Source: Candidatus Bipolaricaulota bacterium
Lineage (GTDB): Bacteria; Bipolaricaulota; Bipolaricaulia; Bipolaricaulales; Bipolaricaulaceae
Length of the DNA stretch: 38,126 nucleotides
Direction of reading: 5' to 3'
Assembly: GCA_026418075.1 (NCBI GenBank)
Contig: JAOACA010000001.1
Location: 1-38,126, forward strand
A model generated the notes under the pieces. It ran no database searches and was not told the origin of the DNA. It saw only the letters and a program-made list of their open reading frames with translations. Below are positions 23,500 through 30,851 of the stretch, one piece after another. The translations under genes were made by a program, and so were the position numbers. Each line of letters begins with the position of its first letter. Position 1 is the first letter of the stretch.

Positions 23500-24545
23500 G
23501 ACCGCCGGGCGACGAGGAAAAACACCGACGTCCGCCCCGGGGGGAGGGCCTCGTACAACCGGCCGAAGGCCAACGCCAGGGCGTCCATGTGGGGAGCGAG
23601 GGCCGGAAGCAGCCCCGCCTCGTGAAGACCGAGGAAGAACTCCCGCGCCAGCCGCCCCGGGTTCCCAAAGGCCCGCACCCCCTGAAACCCGGCCGCCTCA
23701 ACCAGCGCCACGGTCTCCTCCGGGGAGCGGTGGCAGAGCTCGAAGAAGCGGGCGGAGAGGAGGCTCCCTCGGGCCCCCTCGAGGACGGAGATCCCGAGGA
23801 CGGGGTCGTCGGGGAGGACGGGCCGGAGGCCCGGCTCCCCCTCCCCCCGAACGAAGCTCGGAACCGGGGGGACCGCGGCGGCGGCCTTCCGGAGGGCCCC
23901 GTCGGCCCGGAACCGGAGCTCGTACTCCGCCTCCCGAAGCGGGGAGCGCGAGCGGTGGACGAGGCGGTAGACGGCCGTGGTTCCCTCAAGGTAGAGCTCC
24001 GCCCGCTCCTCCACCGGGTCCCGGAGCTCGGCCCCAAGGTCCTCGAACGTGGCAGCAAGCCTCCCGCCCGCGACGAGCACCCGCCGGGCCTCCCGCAGGG
24101 CCGCGGGGGGATCGGCGCACTGCTCGAACGCCGTCCCGGCCACGACCCCGTCGAAGCTCCCGTCGGGAAACGGGAGCGCCTCGGCCGGGGCGCAGACCAC
24201 CTCGACGTTGGAAAGCCCAAGCCTTCGCGCGTTCTCCCGGGCGAGGGCGGCCCGGCGGGGGGAGGGATCCAGGGCCACCACCTCCACCCCGTGGCGGGCG
24301 AGGGGGAGCCCGGGCCAGCCGTCCCCGGTCCCCACGTCGAGAACCCGCTCCGCCCCCCCCAGGGCGGCGAGAAACGCCCCGATCAGGGCCCCGTCCACCC
24401 AGTCGAACGGCCTCCGGGGATCCGCCGGCCGGTGGACGCCGGGGAGCTCCTCCGCCGCCTGGCGGGCCATCCGCTCGTAGCGGAGCTCAGCCGAACTGGC
24501 CGGCGCGAGGGGGACGTTCTTGCGGATCCAGCCCTCGATCGTCAC
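23496..24545 (-). CDS. class I SAM-dependent methyltransferase
   Basis: A 349-residue protein with a Rossmann methyltransferase domain in its first 180 residues: motif I ERVLDVGTGDGWPGLPLA, motif II VEVVALDPSPRRAAL, then VEVVCAPAEALPFPDGSFDGVV and the carrier strand ARRVLVAGGRLA. This resembles UbiE/COQ5-like or small-molecule methyltransferases. The C-terminal 170 residues (from about DPVEERAELYLEG) do not match a domain I know and may bind the substrate. The ORF track extends it through the WD40 gene to 25190; I chose the GTG at 24545 (VTIEGWIRKN), which overlaps the WD40 stop as GTGA. The substrate is unknown; the RNA-repair context makes an RNA target possible but unproven. Confidence 0.8.
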   Translation of the reverse strand: MTIEGWIRKNVPLAPASSAELRYERMARQAAEELPGVHRPADPRRPFDWVDGALIGAFLAALGGAERVLDVGTGDGWPGLPLARHGVEVVALDPSPRRAALARENARRLGLSNVEVVCAPAEALPFPDGSFDGVVAGTAFEQCADPPAALREARRVLVAGGRLAATFEDLGAELRDPVEERAELYLEGTTAVYRLVHRSRSPLREAEYELRFRADGALRKAAAAVPPVPSFVRGEGEPGLRPVLPDDPVLGISVLEGARGSLLSARFFELCHRSPEETVALVEAAGFQGVRAFGNPGRLAREFFLGLHEAGLLPALAPHMDALALAFGRLYEALPPGRTSVFFLVARRS

Positions 24546-25465
24546 CGCTGGGCGAGGACAGCGTCCAGAAGCCAGACGAGGACCCGCCCGTTGTCCGAGG
24601 CGGTGAAGAGAAGGTTCCCATCGGGGGAGAACCCGACCGCGGCCACCACCGCCCCGTGACCCCCAAGGACGGCGAGACAGACCCCGGTCTCGGCGTCCCA
24701 CAGCCGGGCCGTCTCGTCGAGCGACCCCGAGAGGAGGAACCGGCCGTCGGGGGAGGCGGCGACCGTGATCGCGCAGCTCTCGTGCCCCCAGAGCTCGTTG
24801 TGGTAGAGGAACCCCACCGCGGTGTCCCACACCCGGAGGACCTTCCCCCACCCGACGACGAGGAAGTACCCGTCCGGGGTGAACGCGACGTCCCACGCCT
24901 TCCCGGGCAGGGACCGGAGCTCGGTCCACGTGCGGGTATCCCAGAGGACCGCCCGGTCGTGGCCGGCCGTGGCGGCGAGCGCCCCGTCGGGGGAGACCTC
25001 CACGGACCGAACCTGGACCGTGTGCGGGGTCTTCACCCACCGGGGGGCTGCCGCCCCAAGCTCCCACAGGGAAAGGGACCCGTCGCTTCCCCCGATCAGG
25101 AGCTCGCCCGGGGAGACGAAGGCGAACCCCAGGACCCGGCCGAACGGTCCGCGGACGGTCCCCACGAGTTCCCGCGAGGGGAGGGTCCACACCCGGACCT
25201 CGTTCAGGGCCCCGGCGGCGAGGAGGGCCCCGTCCCGGGAGAAGGCAAGCGCGGAGACGCTCGCCTCGGGGAAGGCCAGGGTCCCCGCCTCCTTCCAGTC
25301 ACGGGTTCGATAGAGGACGACCCCGTAGTGGGTCCCCACCGCGAGGTACGCCCCGTCGGGGGAGAACGCCGCGGAGGAGAGCCACTTCAGTTCGAGCGTC
25401 GCCACGGGTGCGGCCGCCCCCACCACCCCAAGCACCACCAGAAGGCCGATCCAGGTCTTGTTCAT
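24542..25465 (-). CDS. WD40 repeat protein with N-terminal signal/anchor
   Basis: A 307-residue beta-propeller. The first 20 or so residues (MNKTWIGLLVVLGVVGAAAPVA) form a hydrophobic signal peptide or anchor, so the propeller is probably outside the cytoplasm. About seven WD40 repeats follow, each with the SPDGxxLA/LL strand and a terminal W-D-like or W-x pair: AAFSPDGAYLAVGTH, AFSRDGALLAAGA, EVSPDGALAATAGHD, AFTPDGYFLVVGWG, SPDGRFLLSGSLDETARLWD and FSPDGNLLFTASDNGR. The start ATG lies three bases after the rtcB stop, so co-transcription is likely. A secreted propeller within an RNA-repair string is unexpected and its partner is unknown. Confidence 0.88.
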   Translation of the reverse strand: MNKTWIGLLVVLGVVGAAAPVATLELKWLSSAAFSPDGAYLAVGTHYGVVLYRTRDWKEAGTLAFPEASVSALAFSRDGALLAAGALNEVRVWTLPSRELVGTVRGPFGRVLGFAFVSPGELLIGGSDGSLSLWELGAAAPRWVKTPHTVQVRSVEVSPDGALAATAGHDRAVLWDTRTWTELRSLPGKAWDVAFTPDGYFLVVGWGKVLRVWDTAVGFLYHNELWGHESCAITVAASPDGRFLLSGSLDETARLWDAETGVCLAVLGGHGAVVAAVGFSPDGNLLFTASDNGRVLVWLLDAVLAQR

Positions 25466-25468
25466 CTC

Positions 25469-26947
25469 TCATCCTTTGATGCACGCAAGCGGCCTCACCT
25501 TGGCCACGAGGGCGTTCAGGCCCGCCCCCACCGCGGCCTCGACCACGAGGTCCACGTCCTTGTACGCCCCGGGGGCTTCTTCCGCCGCCCCGGCGTAGGA
25601 GTGGGCGCGGACGACGATCCCCTGCCGGGCGAGGCTCTGGACGAGCTCCTGGCCCCGCCACCGCCGCTTGGCCTTGGCCCGGGACATCGCCCGACCCGCC
25701 CCGTGGACCCCGGAGCCGAACACCTTCTCCATCCCGACCTCCGTCCCCCGGAGGATGTAGGAGGCCGTCCCCATCGTCCCCCCCACGAAGATCGGGTGCC
25801 CCACCCTCCGGTACCGCTCGGGGTTCTCCGGCCTCCCGGGGCCGAACGCGCGGGTGGAGCCCTTGCGGTGGACGAGGAGCCGCCTCTCCTCCCCGTCCAC
25901 GCGGTGGCGCTCGAACTTCACGTTGTTGTGCCCGACGTCGTACAGGGTCCGGATCTTCCCCGGGGGAAGGGAGAACAGGGGGGCGAGGGCCTCCCGGACG
26001 AGGTGGGCGATCACCTGGCGGTTGGCGAACGCGCAGTTGATCCCGGCGAACACCGCTCCAAGGTACTTTTGGCCTTCGGGGGAGCGGATCGGGGCGCAGA
26101 CGAGCTCCCGCTCCCGGATCGGGATCCCGTACTTGCGGCTGGCGCGCTCGAGTTCGGGAAGGGCGTCCTGGCCGATCTGGTGCCCCAGGCCCCGCGAACC
26201 GCAGTGGATCGCAATCAGGATCTGGTCCTTCTCGATCCCGTAGGCCCGGGCGGCCTCGGGGTCCCCGATCTCCTCCACGTACTGGACCTCGAGGTAGTGG
26301 TTCCCCGAGCCCAGGGTCCCGATCTGGCGGAACTCCCGCTCCTTGGCCTTGAGGGAGACGGCTCCCGGGTCAGCTCCCTCCATTTCCCCGTTCTCCTCGA
26401 TGTACTCGAGGTCCTCGGGGAGGCCGTAGCCCCGCTCGAGGGCGAACCGAGCCCCCTTGGCGAGCACCTCGTCTACCCCCTGGAGGGTGAGGCGGATCTT
26501 CCCCTCCGAGCCCAGGCCGGCCGGGACGTGGGCGAACAGGGCGTCGGCGACCTCCTCCTTCCGGGGCTCGACGTCGCCCCGGGTGAGGGGGGTGGCGAGG
26601 ACCCGCACCCCGCAGTTGATGTCGAACCCCACGCCGCCCATGGCCACCACCCCGTCCTCGGGGTCGAACGCCCCCACCCCCCCGATGGGAAACCCGTAGC
26701 CGGGGTGGACGTCGGGCATGGCAATCGAGGCCTTGACGATCCCCGGGAGGCAGGCCACGTTCCGAACCTGGGTGAGGGCGTTCCAGTCGTGGCCTCCGCC
26801 CCCCTCGCCTTCCCCTTCTGCCTCTCCCGAAAGCAGAGGCCCCAGGAGGGCCTCGGAGACGAAGATCCACCCCGGGACCCGCATCTCCCCGGTCTTGGGG
26901 AGCTCCCACGCGTACTCGCCGATCCGCCGCAGGTTTTCCGCTTCCAT
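25469..26947 (-). CDS. rtcB: RtcB family RNA-splicing ligase
   Basis: RtcB joins RNA 2',3'-cyclic-phosphate or 3'-phosphate ends to 5'-OH ends using GTP and Mn2+. The 492-residue protein has every key motif: MGGVGFDINCGVRVLAT (Asp and Cys metal ligands), GSGNHYLEVQ, IHCGSRGLGHQIG, LYDVGHNNVKFE, VHRKGSTRAFGPG with the guanylylated histidine in this region, and GGTMGTASYIL. The ATG at 26947 follows TAGGAGG; the 81 extra codons in the track are antisense shadow of the archease gene. It follows archease by eight bases and precedes the WD40 gene by three. Together with archease and ThpR it forms a complete RNA-ligation string. No tRNA with an intron is in the window to show the substrate. Confidence 0.96.
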   Translation of the reverse strand: MEAENLRRIGEYAWELPKTGEMRVPGWIFVSEALLGPLLSGEAEGEGEGGGGHDWNALTQVRNVACLPGIVKASIAMPDVHPGYGFPIGGVGAFDPEDGVVAMGGVGFDINCGVRVLATPLTRGDVEPRKEEVADALFAHVPAGLGSEGKIRLTLQGVDEVLAKGARFALERGYGLPEDLEYIEENGEMEGADPGAVSLKAKEREFRQIGTLGSGNHYLEVQYVEEIGDPEAARAYGIEKDQILIAIHCGSRGLGHQIGQDALPELERASRKYGIPIRERELVCAPIRSPEGQKYLGAVFAGINCAFANRQVIAHLVREALAPLFSLPPGKIRTLYDVGHNNVKFERHRVDGEERRLLVHRKGSTRAFGPGRPENPERYRRVGHPIFVGGTMGTASYILRGTEVGMEKVFGSGVHGAGRAMSRAKAKRRWRGQELVQSLARQGIVVRAHSYAGAAEEAPGAYKDVDLVVEAAVGAGLNALVAKVRPLACIKG

Positions 26948-26955
26948 GGTTCCTC

Positions 26956-27378
26956 CTAGAGGTCGACCACGCACTGGGCGATCCACCCGCCGCCCCGCTG
27001 CTCGACCCGAACCCCGGCGTAGGTGGCCGCCTTCACCTCGACCCCGAGCCGGTGCCGACCGGGATCGATCCCCTCCCCCCACGCCCGGCCGGAAAGGTGG
27101 AGGCGGCCGTCCCGCTCCGCGATCCGCACCGCAAACCGGGAGAAGAGCATCCCCCGCACGTCGCGCTCCCGCAAGAGCTCCCCCAGCCACGCCACGAGAA
27201 GCTCCTCGAGGCTATCGGCCTGGACCTCCACCGGGACTTCGGTTTCGGGGCGGACGGAGTCGAGGTCGGCCATCAGGGAGAACATCCCCAGGGCCGCCTC
27301 GGCGAACGCCTCCTCCACCGTCGGCCCGATCCCCCGGACCCCGGCGTCGGCGGTGTGGTCGAGGATCTCGTAGGGCAC
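26956..27378 (-). CDS. archease
   Basis: Archease is the small metal-binding activator of RtcB; it promotes RtcB guanylylation and multiple turnover. The 140-residue protein has the family start PYEILDHTADAGVRG (Asp metal ligand), the central block EELLVAWLGELLRERD, and the C-terminal KAATYAGVRVEQ with the final CVVDL. I chose the GTG at 27378, two bases after the ThpR stop, because GGAGG lies five bases upstream and the product then matches the usual length; the ORF-track GTG at 27399 overlaps thpR. Position directly before rtcB agrees with the role. Confidence 0.92.
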   Translation of the reverse strand: MPYEILDHTADAGVRGIGPTVEEAFAEAALGMFSLMADLDSVRPETEVPVEVQADSLEELLVAWLGELLRERDVRGMLFSRFAVRIAERDGRLHLSGRAWGEGIDPGRHRLGVEVKAATYAGVRVEQRGGGWIAQCVVDL

Positions 27379-27380
27379 GC

Positions 27381-27929
27381 TCACCTCCGGAACGGCCACC
27401 GGGCAAGGGGGGTGTACCGCGGGCCTTCAGGCCGGAGCTCGGACTCCATCAGGGTCAGGGCATCCAGCCCCACGGGCAAGGGGGTGAGAGCCGTCGTCCC
27501 AAGAAGGGAGGCGAGGTCCCCGGGGATCCGGAGCCGGGCCAGGGTCACGTGGGGATGGGCGGTTTTTTCCTCGGGGGGCAACCCCAACCTCTGCACCCCC
27601 TCCTCAAGCCGGGCGGCCAAGGCGACAAAGGGGGCGGCATCGCCCGCGGTTCCCGCCCACAGGACCCGGGCCCGGGAGGGGCTCGGAAACGCCCCCAAGC
27701 GATCGAGGACGAGCTCAAACGGCGCGGCCTCCCCCGCCGCCGCCTCTCCCAGCTTCTGGAGCCCGGGGAGGAGGTCCTCCCCCACCTCGCCGAGGAAGCG
27801 GAGGGTCAGGTGGAGGTTTTCTTCCTCGACCCACTTCGCCCCCCGGACCCGGGGCCGAAGCCGGGCGGCCAGCCGGGCGAGCTCGGCGCGAACCGGGGGG
27901 GGAAGCTCAACGCAGAAGAACAGCCGCAT
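27381..27929 (-). CDS. thpR: RNA 2',3'-cyclic phosphodiesterase (2H family)
   Basis: A 2H phosphoesterase of the LigT/ThpR family that opens RNA 2',3'-cyclic phosphates; some members also form or cut 2'-5' linkages. The 182-residue product begins MRLFFCVELPP and carries both HxTx motifs, HLTLRFLGEV at about residue 40 and HPHVTLARL at about residue 125. It is the first gene of the archease-rtcB string. A perfect TATAAT ends nine bases before the ATG and no Shine-Dalgarno site is present, so the operon message should start at or very near the ATG. ThpR and RtcB act on the same end type, so the pair may balance end processing against ligation. Confidence 0.93.
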   Translation of the reverse strand: MRLFFCVELPPPVRAELARLAARLRPRVRGAKWVEEENLHLTLRFLGEVGEDLLPGLQKLGEAAAGEAAPFELVLDRLGAFPSPSRARVLWAGTAGDAAPFVALAARLEEGVQRLGLPPEEKTAHPHVTLARLRIPGDLASLLGTTALTPLPVGLDALTLMESELRPEGPRYTPLARWPFRR

Positions 27930-27938
27930 GACCGCGGG

Positions 27939-27944
27939 ATTATA
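27939..27944 (-). promoter_or_regulatory. -10 element of the thpR-archease-rtcB operon
   Basis: A perfect TATAAT on the minus strand stands alone in GC-rich sequence nine bases before the thpR ATG. The expected start site would give a leader of about zero to four bases. No consensus -35 lies 16-18 bases upstream. Confidence 0.6.
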
Positions 27945-28010
27945 GCCGCGCCGTTTCCCTCCACCGTAGACCTGACCTGGAACCTCGCCTTCCCCGCAGG
28001 GCGGGAGACG

Positions 28011-28496
28011 TCACGGGCCGCGCCGCGCGACGAGGGCCACCGCCCAGGCCCCGATCCCCTCCCCCCGACCGAGGGCCCCCATCCCCTCGGGGGTCGTCGC
28101 CTTCACCGACACCACCGAGGCCTCCACCCCGAGTGCCCCCGCGATCTTCTCCCGCATCGCCGGAACGTACGGGGCGATCTTCGGCCGCTCGGCCACCACC
28201 ACCCCGTCCACCTGAAGGGGGGCGTAGCCGGCTTCGATGAGGACCGCCCTTGTCCGGCGGAGAAGCTCGAGGGACGAGATCCCGGCGTAGGCGGGGTCCC
28301 CCACCGGGAAGTGGACCCCGATGTCCCCCAAAGCGGCCGCCCCGAGGAGCGCATCGCAGATCGCGTGGAGGAGGACGTCGGCGTCGGAGTGGCCAGCGAG
28401 CCCCGGCCTGGAGGGGATCTCCACCCCCCCAAGGACGAGCTTCCGCCCGGGGGCGAACCGGTGGAAGTCAATGCCGATCCCTACTCGGACGTCCAT
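28011..28496 (-). CDS. ispF: 2-C-methyl-D-erythritol 2,4-cyclodiphosphate synthase
   Basis: IspF closes the cyclodiphosphate ring in the MEP isoprenoid pathway, which supplies the precursors used by UppS in this window. The 161-residue protein begins RVGIGIDFHRF (zinc ligands Asp and His), then GLAGHSDADVLLHAICDALLGAAALGDIGVHFP (third zinc ligand and substrate loop), and ends with KATTPEGMGALGRGEGI. The ATG at 28496 lies 16 bases inside the end of recX; the longer track ORF is shadow. No ispD is next to it, so it is a stand-alone pathway gene attached to recA-recX. Confidence 0.95.
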   Translation of the reverse strand: MDVRVGIGIDFHRFAPGRKLVLGGVEIPSRPGLAGHSDADVLLHAICDALLGAAALGDIGVHFPVGDPAYAGISSLELLRRTRAVLIEAGYAPLQVDGVVVAERPKIAPYVPAMREKIAGALGVEASVVSVKATTPEGMGALGRGEGIGAWAVALVARRGP

Positions 28497-28963
28497 AGCG
28501 TTCCCAGGGCGTCCTCCACCACCGCCCGGGCGACCGCCGGGGAAAACCCCCGCCGGAGGAGGAACGCCGCGGCCCGCCGGGCGGCGACGTCTGGGGGAAG
28601 ACCCCGCCACAGGGGAAGGCGCGGCTCCAGGGCCCGCCGGGCGAGGGCTCCCTCGGAGAGCTCCGGAAGCGCCGCCTGGGCCACCTCCTCGGCGAGGGCC
28701 GCGCCCACCCCCTTCTCCCGGAGCTCCCGGGCGAGGAGGGAGCGGGAACAGGGGCGGGAGAGGAGTCGGTCCTCGGCGTAGAGCCGGGCGAACAGGCGGT
28801 CGTCGAGGATCCCCGCGTCCTGGGCCCAGGAAACCGCCCGCTCGACTACTTCGGCCGAAAAGCCCTTCCCGAGAAGCCGCGTCCGGGCTTCCCCCACGGT
28901 CCGGGGGCGGAGGGCGACGAGCCGGGCGAGGTACGCCCGGGCCGCCTCCTCATCCCGCGTCAC
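28481..28963 (-). CDS. recX: RecX family regulatory protein
   Basis: RecX binds RecA filaments and limits or modulates recombinase activity. The 160-residue protein shows the helical three-repeat pattern of the family: ARAYLARLVALRPRTVGEARTRLLGKGF, DAGILDDRLFARLYAEDRL, and LARELREKGVGAALAEEV. The start GTG at 28963 overlaps the recA stop by 14 bases and has only a weak ribosome site, so it is probably translated by coupling. It overlaps ispF by 16 bases at the other end. Sequence identity within RecX is low, so the call rests equally on position after recA. Confidence 0.85.
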   Translation of the reverse strand: MTRDEEAARAYLARLVALRPRTVGEARTRLLGKGFSAEVVERAVSWAQDAGILDDRLFARLYAEDRLLSRPCSRSLLARELREKGVGAALAEEVAQAALPELSEGALARRALEPRLPLWRGLPPDVAARRAAAFLLRRGFSPAVARAVVEDALGTLWTSE

Positions 28964-29963
28964 GGGCCTGGGGGAGGGGGAGGCCCGCCTTCTTCCGGAT
29001 CTCCAGCGCGATCTTGTCCGTGAGGTCGGGGTTGTCGTGGAGGAACTGGGCCGCTTGGGCCAGACCCTGCCCAAGCCGGACGTCCCCGTAGGAGTACCAG
29101 GACCCCGAGCGGGTAATCACCCCAAGGTCCACCCCGCAGTTGATGACGTCCCGCTCCCGGACGATCCCCTGGCCGTAGATCACGTCGAAGCTCGCCTCCC
29201 GGAACGGGGCGGCGACCTTGTTCTTCACCACCCGGACGTGGGCCTTCATCCCCACCCGGTCGTCCCCCTCGGCGATCTTCCCCTCGGCCCAGATGTTCAT
29301 CCGCACCGAGGCGTAGAACTTGAGGGCCCGGCCCCCAGAGGTCGTCGTCCCCGGGCCCCAGGGGCCGGCCTGGATCGTGGACCGGATCTGGTTCACGAAG
29401 ATGGCGACGGTTTTGGATTGGGAGATCGCCGCGGCGAGCTTCCGCATCGCCTGGCTCATCAGCCGGGCCTGGAGCCCAACCTGGGCGTCCCCCATCTGGC
29501 CCTGGAGCTCGGCCTCGGGGACGAGGGCGGCCACGGAGTCCACGGTGATCACGTCCACCGCCCCGGAGCGGACGAGGTGCTCCATGATCTCCAGGGCCTG
29601 CTCCCCCGAGGTGGGCTGGGAGAGGAGGAGGTGGTCGAGGTCGACCCCGATCGCCCGGGTGTAGTTGGGGTCGAGGGCGTGCTCGGCGTCGATGAACGCG
29701 GCGGTCCCCCCGAGCTTCTGGGCCTCGGCCATGATGTGGAGGGCGAGCGTCGTCTTCCCCGACGCCTCGGGGCCGAAGATCTCGATCATCCTCCCCCGGG
29801 GAACGCCCCCCACCCCGAGGGCGATGTCCAGGGCGAGGGACCCGGTGGGGATGACCTCGACCCCCGTGGTGTCGGGCTTCTCCCCAAGCCACATGATCGC
29901 GCCCTCGCCGTAGGACTTCTGGATCTGCTTCAAGACGCTATCGAGCACTTCCCGTTTGCCCAT
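28950..29963 (-). CDS. recA: RecA recombinase
   Basis: Forms ATP-dependent filaments on single-stranded DNA for strand exchange and SOS signalling. The 337-residue protein has Walker A GPEASGKTT at residues 64-72, the AEHALDPNYTRAIGVDLD segment, Walker B in VDVITVDSVAALVPEAELQGQMGD, and the L2 loop NQIRSTIQAGPWGP. The C-terminal tail is short and only slightly acidic compared with E. coli RecA. The ATG at 29963 follows GGAGG at seven bases. A plausible promoter, TTGCCC-N17-TACGAT, lies upstream. I saw no LexA-like palindrome in the divergent region. It is followed by recX. Confidence 0.97.
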   Translation of the reverse strand: MGKREVLDSVLKQIQKSYGEGAIMWLGEKPDTTGVEVIPTGSLALDIALGVGGVPRGRMIEIFGPEASGKTTLALHIMAEAQKLGGTAAFIDAEHALDPNYTRAIGVDLDHLLLSQPTSGEQALEIMEHLVRSGAVDVITVDSVAALVPEAELQGQMGDAQVGLQARLMSQAMRKLAAAISQSKTVAIFVNQIRSTIQAGPWGPGTTTSGGRALKFYASVRMNIWAEGKIAEGDDRVGMKAHVRVVKNKVAAPFREASFDVIYGQGIVRERDVINCGVDLGVITRSGSWYSYGDVRLGQGLAQAAQFLHDNPDLTDKIALEIRKKAGLPLPQARDAG

Positions 29964-29980
29964 GGACCGCCTCCGGGGGT

Positions 29981-30009
29981 ATCGTAATGGCCGTTACCGT
30001 CGGGGGCAA
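29981..30009 (-). promoter_or_regulatory. predicted recA promoter
   Basis: On the minus strand TTGCCC (30009-30004) and TACGAT (29986-29981) are 17 bases apart. The start site would be near 29974, leaving a leader of about ten bases that contains GGAGG. The -10 overlaps a TATCGT on the plus strand that could serve the divergent SDR gene. Confidence 0.45.
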
Positions 30010-30018
30010 GGGGGAGGC

Positions 30019-30849
30019 GTGGGGAAGCGCACGACGTGGAGGGAGAAGGACCCGGTGGTGCTCGTCACCGGGGCCTCGTCGGGGATCGGCCGCACGTGCG
30101 CCGATCTCCTCTCCCGAAGCGGGTTTACGGTGTATGGGGGGAGCCGGACGGCCCCGTCCGAGCCCCCTTCGGGCTGGACCTGGCTCCCCCTGGACGTCCG
30201 GGACGAGGCCTCGGTCCGGGGAGCCGTAGACCGGATCCTCGAGGAGGCCGGGCGGATCGACGTCGTCGTGAACAACGCCGGCTACGGGATCGCCGGGCCC
30301 GTGGAGGAGACCCCGCTCCCCGAGGCCCTGGACCTTTTTCAGACGAACTTCTTTGGGGCGCTGCGGGTCTGCCAGGCCGTCCTCCCCCACTTCCGGGCCC
30401 GGGGAGCGGGGACGATCGTGAACATCTCCTCCCTCGGGGGCCGGATCCCGCTCCCCTACCAGGGCCTCTACAGCGCCTCGAAGTTCGCCCTGGGCGGCCT
30501 CACGGAGGCCCTGCGGATGGAGGTTGCTCCCCTGGGGATCCGGGTCGTCCTCGTCGAACCTGGGGACGTGCGGACCCCGTTCCCCGCCCACCGCCGGCGC
30601 GTGGAACGGGTTGCTAAAGCGTACCAGGAACCGCTCGCCCGGGCCCTCGCCCAGGCCGAGCGGGACGAGCGGGAAGGGGTTCCCCCCGAGGCGGTGGCCC
30701 GCCTCGTCCTCCGGATCCTCCGCCACCCCCGGCCGAAACGCCGGTACACCGTGGGGCCCCTTCCCCAGCGCGCCGCCGCCCGCCTCCAGGACCTCCTCCC
30801 CGGACGCCTCGTGGAATGGGGTATCATGCGCCACTACCGCGTGGGGTGA
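30019..30849 (+). CDS. short-chain dehydrogenase/reductase, ketoreductase-like
   Basis: A classical SDR of about 276 residues that would reduce a carbonyl or oxidise an alcohol with NAD(P). The dinucleotide motif VVLVTGASSGIG, the NNAGYG segment, the ISS block and the catalytic YSASKFALGG (Tyr and Lys) are all present. The segment GIRVVLVEPGDVRTPF fits the subgroup with retinol dehydrogenases and 3-ketodihydrosphingosine reductase (KDSR), but substrate assignment from this alone is weak. The start is uncertain: GTG at 30019, or GTG at 30055 immediately before VVLVTG with AAGG upstream; the track start at 29956 lies before the likely promoter. The SPT-like gene starts two bases after its stop, which supports a shared pathway. 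Confidence 0.85.
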   Translation: MGKRTTWREKDPVVLVTGASSGIGRTCADLLSRSGFTVYGGSRTAPSEPPSGWTWLPLDVRDEASVRGAVDRILEEAGRIDVVVNNAGYGIAGPVEETPLPEALDLFQTNFFGALRVCQAVLPHFRARGAGTIVNISSLGGRIPLPYQGLYSASKFALGGLTEALRMEVAPLGIRVVLVEPGDVRTPFPAHRRRVERVAKAYQEPLARALAQAERDEREGVPPEAVARLVLRILRHPRPKRRYTVGPLPQRAAARLQDLLPGRLVEWGIMRHYRVG

Positions 30850-30851
30850 CG

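Noticed and set aside
23192-26959. 1255-codon plus-strand ORF
   Set aside because: It runs antisense to five well-recognised minus-strand genes (isomerase, methyltransferase, WD40, RtcB). Its Pro/Gly/Arg-rich sequence is a product of high GC, which removes stop codons.
26718-28781. 687-codon plus-strand ORF opposite rtcB, archease, thpR and ispF
   Set aside because: Shadow of four recognised genes.
29987-30229. 80-codon ORF starting with an ATG just after TATCGT, upstream of the SDR
   Set aside because: The position would suit a leaderless start, but its frame differs from the SDR frame and becomes Arg/Pro-rich; I keep the SDR frame.
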